Below are positions 56,380 to 64,000 of a stretch of 64,000 nucleotides of DNA, piece after piece. The notes under the pieces were generated by a model. That model was not told the DNA's origin and ran no database searches. It saw only the letters and a list, made by a program, of their open reading frames with translations. The stretch comes from Nephrocerus scutellatus. Lineage: Eukaryota > Arthropoda > Insecta > Diptera > Pipunculidae. The stretch's first letter is position 1, and the number at the start of each line of letters is the position of its first letter. The stretch covers positions 113,067,908 to 113,131,907 of the forward strand of contig OX352763.1 in assembly GCA_947095585.1 (NCBI GenBank). Reading direction: 5' to 3'. A program made the translations under genes and the position numbers.

Positions 56380-58595
56380 AGAAAAAATCGAAGAATAATG
56401 CATCGAATTTTTAGGGTCACAAGGAACTGTTATTGTAACGATCGCTGTAAGTAAAATCCTGGTAATATTGAGGCTTAAGAAACACTCCCTTGCAATATGT
56501 TTGCCGATCCCTACATATTTTCATAACCATTCATCATAGCTTTGCAGAGGAGGGTGGTATTACAAGCAAACATAAATTGCCATATATTTTGGAAAGGGTC
56601 TGAAACTTGGGTAAAGAGGTACCCATACATTTTTTTTTTTCAAAAACTCATGTTTTTCAGAATTTTTATGTAGAAGCGTCTCTAAATTTTGTACAGGTGT
56701 TTGGTATTCCAACAAAATACAAACTGTCATATTGGTTAAGTTGTTGGTTAAGTTTTCGTTCACTTCAGCGAACATAGGCGCAAACGGTTCGAGTCGCTCT
56801 TAGCTTTTTTAAATTTGACATTGATCATTTGGATACGAAATACAGGGACAAAGGCTTTCCTGCTTTAAAAAAGTTCACTATAACCATTTGTTCTAAATGT
56901 GGAAAGATAAGCAAACATTTCGTTTAATTTTAATACTTAATACTTAAATTAATGCAAAAGTCTTTTATAATCGACCTTTTATATTGTAATGAACGAAATT
57001 TAACGAAACAAGCGAATTAACCTGTTTTGTTCATTTTCGTTCATTTTGCAAGCGATTGTGAGTGCGCTGTATATATTACGTACGTAATTTTGACAGTTCC
57101 TATTTCAAATTAAAATTAGTTAAAATTAGAAAGACAATTAACAAATAAGATGACAGACAGTTAAGTTGGCAAAAGTACATTGTTGTGCCTTTTAAAAGTT
57201 ATGGAACCATTGATGCATAGGTTTTGACATAAGCCTATGTTTGCAAAAGTGTATTACAGTTGGACCTTAAGTTAAAAAAAATTGCCTGTGTCAAAAAATT
57301 ACTTAAGGTTTAGGTTTTTGGTAACTGTGGCTTTAAAGAAAATGGTGGAAAAAACGAGTTAGTTCCTAGCTTAATTCAAAACATTCAAGCACTCAATCAC
57401 ATTCACATCATTTGACGGTTTGTGTCTATGTCTATGTTGTACGTCGACCAACATAAGCTCCTTTACCACTGACTGACCAATCTGTTGTCGTTCGAGCAGG
57501 AAGACATAAATTGTTTGCATTCCTTGTCACCGCATCCAAGTGCCAGCTTAATAGCTCAACAGCGAACAGCCCATCTGTTTCTCTTTGGTAATCATACCGA
57601 TGTCGTACGTCGTCGACTGTTTATTTATGACATGCCCACTATGCACTATAGAGACGATGAGGACAGACGAGAAAACCCCTCTCGAAGTAACAAAATAGCA
57701 AACACCTCACGCACAAAGGTGGTAATAGGCGACGACATCATCACACACACATGTGTGTGCTTTACATGTGCGATGACATACGCGCGGTAATCAACACTAA
57801 TTGCAAATCCCTCTCGGCCACTGGCGGGTGTCGTCGGAGCGCACTGATTACTTCTTAAGAGGTTCAACCGGCTTAACACACAACAGCACAGCACATATGA
57901 ACAGACACGAACTCGTAGCATTAAAGATAGACTAACATGGGGTTGGGTTGATGAGTTCATTTAGTCGGGAGTCGGGACACGGGTTAATTTAGATTGGATT
58001 CCGACTGGTGCAGTCACTCACACTTTGCTGTTTAACTTTTTCTTCCCCATATTCCGTTAATGGCTCCCTGTCAGAATTGGTTTTTATGTGTGCCAATGCG
58101 ATGGCTTTTAGAGTCCAAATTGCTACAGAGTATCTTATGCCACCTAAAGTACGAAGTACGAAATGACCCGCCGGAAAAGAAAATTGGGATTGGCAATTCT
58201 TCTTAATGGACTTTCGATGGGGATCCTAAAAAGTGAAATTACTCCATTGGGATTGAGTATTTTATTGGTTGTGATATTTTTCGAAATTTACTTTCGTGAA
58301 GGGATTATTCGAAAAGTCGCGGGTGTTTGGGAATCATGTACTGAAGGGGATTGAAAATTAGAGAATTTTCTCTTATCTTGTAGTGCATTTCAAGTCACTT
58401 TATTTTACTTTTTGAAGGGAAACTTTTTTGCGGAGGCTATTCAAGCTTTTGTTACTAGACTGACGATTATGATTGTACATCAATATTCATATGAAAATAA
58501 AGAAATCTCCATACTTTTCAATGCAATGAGACAACGAAACGGTTCATGGACGTTGATGAAAACTTAACGGAGGAAGATTTGCTTCTCTCGGCGTC
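56380..58595. other. 2.2-kb spacer with no recognised feature
   Basis: A+T-rich. The overlapping frames at 57485-57790 (plus) and 57646-57960 (minus) are unsupported. No element was recognised. Confidence 0.45.
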
Positions 58596-58600
58596 TGATA

Positions 58601-59305
58601 TCATCATCATCAAATTTGGCTCTACAACCGGGGTCCGGTCCTGGCCTCCCGCAAAAAGTCTCTACACCGGTCCCGATTTCGAGCCGATGCCATCCAGTTT
58701 GGCATCTTTCAACTCTGGGCGTCCTGGTCTACCCCAACCTTCCAGAGTAGGCTTGTACGGCCTCGCTGTCGTGTTCCATAAATCCTACCGCAAAGGACTT
58801 TCCGAGCAGGATCATCTTCGCTCATGCGAGCTAGCTGCCCACCGGAGCCTACCGAGCTTAATTCTCTTGACAATGTCGACATCGCGGTAGCGCTCGTAGA
58901 TCTCATCATTATAGAGTCTCCGGAATCGTCCTTCCTCACATACGGGGCCAACAATTCTCCGTAAGACTTTTCTCTCGAAAGCGGCTAAGAGGTCAGAATC
59001 CATATGTCTCGGATCCATATGTAAGTACTGGTATGACCATCGTCTTGTACACCAGCAGCTTGGATGTTATGGTTAAATTCCTGAATTTGAAGAGTCTTGG
59101 CAGACTATAGTAGGCTTTGTTGGCTTCAAGCAACCGTGCGCCTATTTCAGGTTCCATGCTGTTATCGGGTGCTACAGTTTTCGTGCCGCCTGCACGATCT
59201 GGATGAAAGCTTCCGGTCTCGGATAACTTTCTCCAACACCAGGTTGAAGAGGATGCAGGCCAGTCCATCCTCTAGTCGGTGCCCCTTATAGATATTGAAT
59301 GGGCT
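58601..59305 (-). mobile_element. RTE 5'-truncated insertion
   Basis: About 700 bp of the RTE 3' half: RT end (WPASSSTWCWRKLSETGSF, in another frame LEKVIRDRKLSSR), GARLLEANKAYYSLPRLFKF, YKTMVIPVLTYGSET, a frameshift, FERKVLRRIVGPVCEEGRF, RLYNDEIYERYRDVDIVKR, ARMSEDDPARKVLCG. The 3' end with an (ATG)n tail is at 58601-58614. It is less decayed than most other copies. The exact target duplication is unclear. Confidence 0.92.
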
Positions 59306-59329
59306 TGATGCATATAAAATTTAAAGAAA

Positions 59330-59560
59330 AAGAAAATCGGGTAAATATAGTAAATTATTTGTATGGGAGCCACTCGACCACGATGCCCTAGGGGCCCAAA
59401 ATTTTAATAGATAGTGTTGTCATCGGAGATATGCATGTGTGCAAAATTTCAATGAAATCGGAATTTGGCAAGTGGCTCAAAAATTGATCGCAAGATACCA
59501 CGACAAACAAACAAACAAACGGGCACGCGCTTAAAAAGAATTTTAACCATTTACCAATTA
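59330..59560. repeat. Possible element end with (ACAA)n tail
   Basis: GTGCAAAATTTCAATGAAAT, CGGAATTTGGCAAGTGGCTC and AAAAATTGATCGC, followed by a CGACAAACAAACAAACAAAC tail, resemble the 3' ends of some insect non-LTR elements, which carry an AAATTTCA-GAAATCGG motif before a short tandem tail. No protein match. Confidence 0.4.
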
Positions 59561-59565
59561 ATTCT

Positions 59566-61380
59566 CTTAAGTGGAACATTCTCCGATTCATCCAGATTCA
59601 ACAGAAACCCCCCAGGGATTCGTTAACATAAAACATAAATGAGAACTCACAGGTCACAGGTCCAAAGCTTAATTTCCTGTTGCCCTGACACAACAATTAT
59701 GTATTGACATTCAAAAGAATTGATATATTCTCCAATCAATCCGATTGTCAGAATGCCATAGTGGACAACAATTTGCAAAAACAATCGCGACTGGACAAAA
59801 GGACAAAAGCAAAAACGGCAAAACAACACACGGGGAGAAAGCAATCACCTCGCAATAAATCACAGAACAGACAGACAGACAGACAGAAAAAGATACGTCC
59901 ACCAGCAATACGCTGGGAATCACTGCCAATTGCGCTGCGGTATGTATAAACTGTTCTCATGGACTGGACGGATTCAGCACATAATTATAATTCCTTTTTT
60001 ATGTCCGCCGGGTGTTGTGTCGTGTCGTGGTCGTGTCTTGCATAAAATATGCAATGTAGCTTTTACTCCAAAAAACGCTCCAACTGCAATTCTGAGTATA
60101 AGGATTATTTTCCGAATTTCAATTAAAATCAAAAAAAAAATGGAAAGAAATTGTCGATCGCTTTCTACAAACCACGTGATTTCAAGCGTCTGGCAATGTT
60201 GGTACACTACGAGTGCGCCTGGCAACAAGAATGATTTGTGCCTTTTGACTTAATGATCGTTGTCGTTGTCCAATGACTTTGTTCAACTTCTGGTAGAAAA
60301 TTGCATTAACACTGATGTTTACGTGCTGGCAGGATAAATTCCTGTCCTGCATAAATCCTGGTGTTGGCTGAGTGGCCGGATTCCTCATATAATTCCGCTT
60401 TAAAGAGATGAAAATCAATAATTACATGAAAATCCACAACTCCAATGATTTCTTACATAATTATCGGGTGTCAAAAGGATTAAGAATGGCTGCAAGCCAA
60501 TATTGTGTGCCTTAAACTCTCAAGAGAACGATTTTCTTGTTCACAGTCGACAAAACTGCCAATTTGTTAAGTTATGAGGTGTCCAAGTGGTTTAGTCAGA
60601 GAATTTATAAATTTCCAGAAGGAATAAAGGTACCTGGACAACTTAAGTGTAAAAGGGGACCGGATTATGTATGTATGTGTGTAGGGAAGGAAAGCAAAAT
60701 AAAAACTAAAAGATGACAGAGCAACACAGTTCAAACATTCCAATGGGGATTGGCCAAAAGTATACGAATAAACGTAGACATCTTAAAGGGCAATAAAGGC
60801 ATTCCCATCCAGACATAACTCATTCTGCGTATACCGTTATACCAGCAGAAGTTCTCGTACTCCCTGCAGAGAAGCAAAGAGCAAAAAGCTCACGGAAGAA
60901 GCCACATCTCATCTCATCAAAATCAAATTACAAGTTCATTGGCCACTCATTCCGGGTGTCAGGAAGATTTACGAGGAGCAGCAATAATTCTCCGCACAGC
61001 CGGCAAAGGGGGGAAAAAAATTACATTCACACATTCCGGCGCAAATGGTGCGGTCGTCGTCGGTAAGCGCCAAATGAAAGGACGGACACAGCAAATAAGA
61101 AAACGATGCAAAAGATAAATATATCCAAAAGTGTATCCACAATTAATTCCGTCCGTCCGTCAGAGTAAAAGTTTCAGACGAGCGAGTCAAGAGCATGGCA
61201 AAAATCGGACATATACGCACACGGATTCCCTCGAGTGTGAAAGTTTTGAGACATCATTTTGGTGAACATTTCTGCTAAGTGGGAGGCTAAAGAGGATGGT
61301 TTGGACTTAAACTGAACTTTCTGTTTAGCGAAAAATTTAAAATAAGATTCTTTTTCATTTCTTTTGTAGGAGGATATTTT
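59566..61380. other. 1.8-kb spacer with an (ACAG)n run
   Basis: Unassigned DNA. A CAGACAGACAGACAGACAG microsatellite lies at 59868-59887. No gene was recognised. Confidence 0.45.
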
Positions 61381-61382
61381 TT

Positions 61383-61450
61383 TTATAGAGTCACTCAAGG
61401 TAGTACTCTGGGACCAATTCTATTCAATTTAATGTTAATTCGTCTTTTAT
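61383..61450 (+). mobile_element. RT fragment (GVTQGSTLGPILFNL)
   Basis: One conserved RT block reading VTQGSTLGPILFNLMLI (for GVPQGS.LGP.LFN). The catalytic box should follow but does not. A (CTT)n run is at 61460-61479. Confidence 0.6.
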
Positions 61451-61539
61451 GCGGAAATTATCTTCTTCTTCTTCTTCTTGACTGAAAATATAAAGGTCCC
61501 GAGTTCAGTTCTTTTTTAAAACGTTTTTATCAACTCTGT

Positions 61540-61925
61540 TCGGTAAAAATTTCGTAATTGATTTTAAACTAACTTCTTAATGAGCTAGAGACTTGAAACT
61601 TTAAACAGAGCTCAGAACTAGATGACAATAAAATATTAACTCGCTATTTTGTCTATCCGTTTGTTAGGGTGCCATTTGGAACCCTTGTACTAAGTTCAAG
61701 CTTTTCTTGTCTGTTCGGTACAAATTTCGTAATCGATTTTAAAATAACTTCTTGATGAGCTAGAGACTTAAAACTTTAAACATAGTTCAGGACTGGATGG
61801 CAATGCAATATTAGCTCGCTTTCTTGTCTGTCTGTTCGCTATCGTGCCGTATGGAACCCTACTCCTAAGTTCAAGCTTTTCTTGTCTATTCGGTACAAAT
61901 GTCGTAATTGATTTTAAAGTAACTT
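61540..61925. repeat. 175-bp tandem repeat, 2.2 copies
   Basis: The marker TCGTAATTGATTTTAAA occurs at 61552, 61727 and 61902, a period of 175 bp. Each unit contains TTCTTGATGAGCTAGAGACT, GGATGRCAATRMAATATTA, TTTGTCTRTCYGTTYG, a GGAACCCT block and AGTTCAAGCTTTTCTTGTCT. The third copy stops at the I/LOA-like fragment E. Confidence 0.93.
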
Positions 61926-62290
61926 CTTGACTGGCCAGTGGGCAGTCACGCAGCCAAACTGGGATTCCCTCAGAATACCTTTTGCAGAAGCTGTTTAGAT
62001 GTGAATGAGAAAGAAACTCTCATTCATTTTCTTTGCAAATGTCCGGCACTTGTGGCTTTTAGTTTCGACAAACTAGTTATTCCCTTCTTTTCTGACCTGA
62101 AGGAGCTTTCAGAGTACGGCATCACAGATCTGATATCGTACCTTAATGCTAGAGTTGGGATATAAATACACACAACCATTTTTCGTTGCATTGGGTCTCC
62201 TGAGGACTGTGGAAGCAAAACGACACTCGATAGCGCTATTTGAGGACCTCGCCAAATCAGCGAGGACCGCTACTCTACCTTTCTAGATAG
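61925..62290 (+). mobile_element. I/LOA-like retrotransposon, copy E (C-terminus)
   Basis: Encodes GSHAAKLGFPQNTFCRSC, KETLIHFLCKCPAL (an intact Cys-x2-Cys...His-x4-Cys knuckle) and FFSDLKELSEYGITDLISYL, NARVGI, then the 3' UTR with ATAGCGCTATTTGAGGACCT to 62290. This is the best-preserved C-terminus of the family and shows what copies A and D have lost. Strongly 5'-truncated. Confidence 0.9.
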
Positions 62291-62309
62291 GGTTGGTTTT
62301 TACCTGATA

Positions 62310-62745
62310 TTGCGGGTGCCTTGGGGGATATTGTGCGGTATGATATAGTTGAATCTTTAGATGTGCTGAGGACGGAGAGGGGATATTTTTAGTTGGTTGA
62401 CTGGTGGTTTTAGGCCTTGAGGTGTTGGAGGGAATCTTGGGGTATTTGATGGTCTTTTGTGGTGTTTGGGTATCTTTGGTGGTCTTGGTTAGGTGGGGCC
62501 TTGGGGTGTAGGGGTCTTGAAGGAGACTTGAGTGGGGTCTTGAGTCGGATTTCTATGGGAGTATTGAGGAAGTCTAAAGGGGGTCTTCGATGGATCTTCA
62601 AGTGGTTTTAATGGGGGTCTTATTGCGGTATTGAGACGGTTTCGTGGGGTGTGGAGGGTGGTGGGGGGTTTTGAGTGATATTTATGGAGTATTCAAGAGG
62701 TTCTTCAAGGGGTCTTGAGGGATGTATTGAGTAGTTTATTGAGCA
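62310..62745. repeat. G/T-rich minisatellite (GGGTCTTGAGG-type)
   Basis: A degenerate array of GGGGTCTTGA, GGTGGTCTTTG and related units, resembling the G/T array at 18179-18435. The minus-strand frames here are compositional. Confidence 0.8.
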
Positions 62746-62749
62746 GAAT

Positions 62750-64000
62750 TCTGTCATATTTTTAAAGTGATCAGAGAAGAGGTCATACAACGAATTGTTT
62801 TCATAAATATCATATTTATATGAATTTTCAGAACATATAGTCCTAAAATGTTGCTTATCAGTTTGGTATTTAAAGAAAACAAGAACTGCGATATACTTTC
62901 CACTTTTCACAATAAAAAGCGAGTTGTACTTAAAAAAGGGTAACATTTCTGAGACTTTATGAGGTTGAAGCAACTAAACTAACTACTAAATTAATTTCCC
63001 CTGAGCACAACTGTAAATACCATGCAACGAAATTGACAAATTATCCAAATGTCCATCCACATGTCAATTGGCATGTGAATGAGTTTTTCTTCACCCCCGA
63101 ACAGCCAAACTGTGTACTTTTTAACCTGAAAGGATTTATTTGCTTCACAGTTAGAGAAGAGAAAGCGTTCCACTGTCAATATCGTTAAATTATACAAAAG
63201 TCACTCACTTGTCATTATTTAATGTACACGAATCCTTGAACATAGACCGATAAAACGAATCAATACAAACGCACCTCAAAGAAAGATGTTAACCTTAACC
63301 AGAATAAAGCAGAGATTGCAAAAGGAAAGAATTCCCAAGCGTTCTAGGAAATCTGCAAGATAACGCCATAAATTTCCCTCTATCAAAGTTTGCTCAAGGT
63401 TCAGGTTGGAGGTGTTTCATTGTTAGCGTATCGTATACCTGCCAAGTTGTGGAGGTTTTTTTATTTAGAGTTGTATCCTTAACCTTTTTTTTCTGGAATT
63501 CGTAATCAAAAGTCTACCCAGCTTTTGTGTGTGTTTTGTGTAGGTTATGTTTTCTCTGTTGCCTAACAATGGAATTTATAAGCCAACATAATAATAACAA
63601 CAACACCAACAACAAAAGAAGATAAATTCTTGACACATATCCAGTCAAAAGTCTCTGGTTCGATTCATAACAGCAACCATACGCTGGGGAATTCCTTTCA
63701 TTCCTTCTTCTCATCAGAATTTTTTTTCCTGTCCGCCCAATCGTGAACTGGAAGGACTTTTGAGTAAAAATATTTTCCTGGAGATGAGTTCATGACATGC
63801 AAAATTTTGTGCCAAAAGTTACAAGCGGAGCGTCGAAATGCGATTTCGTCTGGAGAAGCAGAATTGAAGTTACATACAAAATTTTGACAGATTGCGAATT
63901 TTAATTGGGACCCTGGAGTGTAGACTTAGCGGCACACTGATGATGATATGGAAGAGAAGATATATTTTACGAAACGATATCTGTTTATTACGTAAAAGGA
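62750..64000. other. Spacer with no recognised feature
   Basis: A+T-rich with short frames only. No element end or RNA gene was recognised up to the window edge. Confidence 0.45.

Noticed and set aside
60590..60612. Possible tRNA box A (GGTGTCCAAGTGGTTTAG)
   Set aside because: No box B at the right distance and no tRNA fold, so probably chance.

Overview
The window looks like a gene-poor, repeat-dense stretch of an arthropod genome, most likely an insect and plausibly a fly. This rests on the kinds of mobile element present (RTE/JAM1-like, Jockey-like and I/LOA-like non-LTR retrotransposons, tRNA-derived SINEs, a mariner-type transposase), A+T-rich spacers and abundant microsatellites. I cannot name the species. 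I found no open reading frame that I recognise as a host gene. Every recognisable coding stretch is a broken mobile-element fragment, usually with several stops and frameshifts, so the window is best read as intergenic or long-intron DNA.

Layout. 1-0.8 kb: hexamer and heptamer arrays. 3.0-6.6 kb: three minus-strand fragments of one I/LOA-like family (RT, RNase H, C-terminal zinc knuckle), with an RTE fragment nested in the 3' UTR of the first. 7.8-8.9 kb: an RTE copy with endonuclease and C-terminus but no RT. 10.6-11.7 kb: a second I-like family ending in (AACCT)n, carrying an RTE tail that itself carries a SINE. 11.9-13.7 kb: the most complete RTE copy. 16.8-19.1 kb: duplicated RT/tRNA-like units, complementary C/A and G/T minisatellites around RTE and SINE fragments, and a 228-bp tandem duplication. 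21-22 kb: minus-strand RT fragments. 24.2-24.7 kb: a 117-bp tandem repeat. 25.9-28.4 kb: RTE and SINE fragments. 29.7-33 kb: a dispersed unit interrupted by an RTE, with (GCAA)n/(GTAAGCAA)n arrays and duplicated RT blocks. 33.7-35.6 kb: an RT gene with a 27-bp array inside it. 37.6-39.6 kb: an RTE with an in-frame 42-bp array of about 38 copies inside it. 40.6-42.4 kb: a Jockey-like RT split by a 521-bp repeat, then a mariner transposase end and an RTE end. 44-45.9 kb: a second copy of the 521-bp repeat, a purine tract and a 17-bp array. 48.1-48.4 kb: a possible solo LTR. 49.7-52.2 kb: RTE endonuclease and Jockey-like fragments. 53.5-56.4 kb: the longest I/LOA-like copy. 58.6-62.7 kb: RTE, RT, I/LOA-like fragments and more tandem repeats.

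How the parts relate. The main theme is retroelements inside retroelements, with several insertions dated relative to each other by intact target-site duplications (8, 13, 15 and 22 bp). The second theme is tandem arrays growing inside retrotransposon coding sequence. The 42-bp array can be traced to the conserved RTE motif LTYGSETWVLSK, and the 27-bp array plausibly to the conserved GSYQxGFR motif. Both unit lengths are multiples of three, which explains the long false ORFs there. A tRNA-derived SINE has a 3' end resembling the RTE 3' end, which fits RTE-driven mobilisation.
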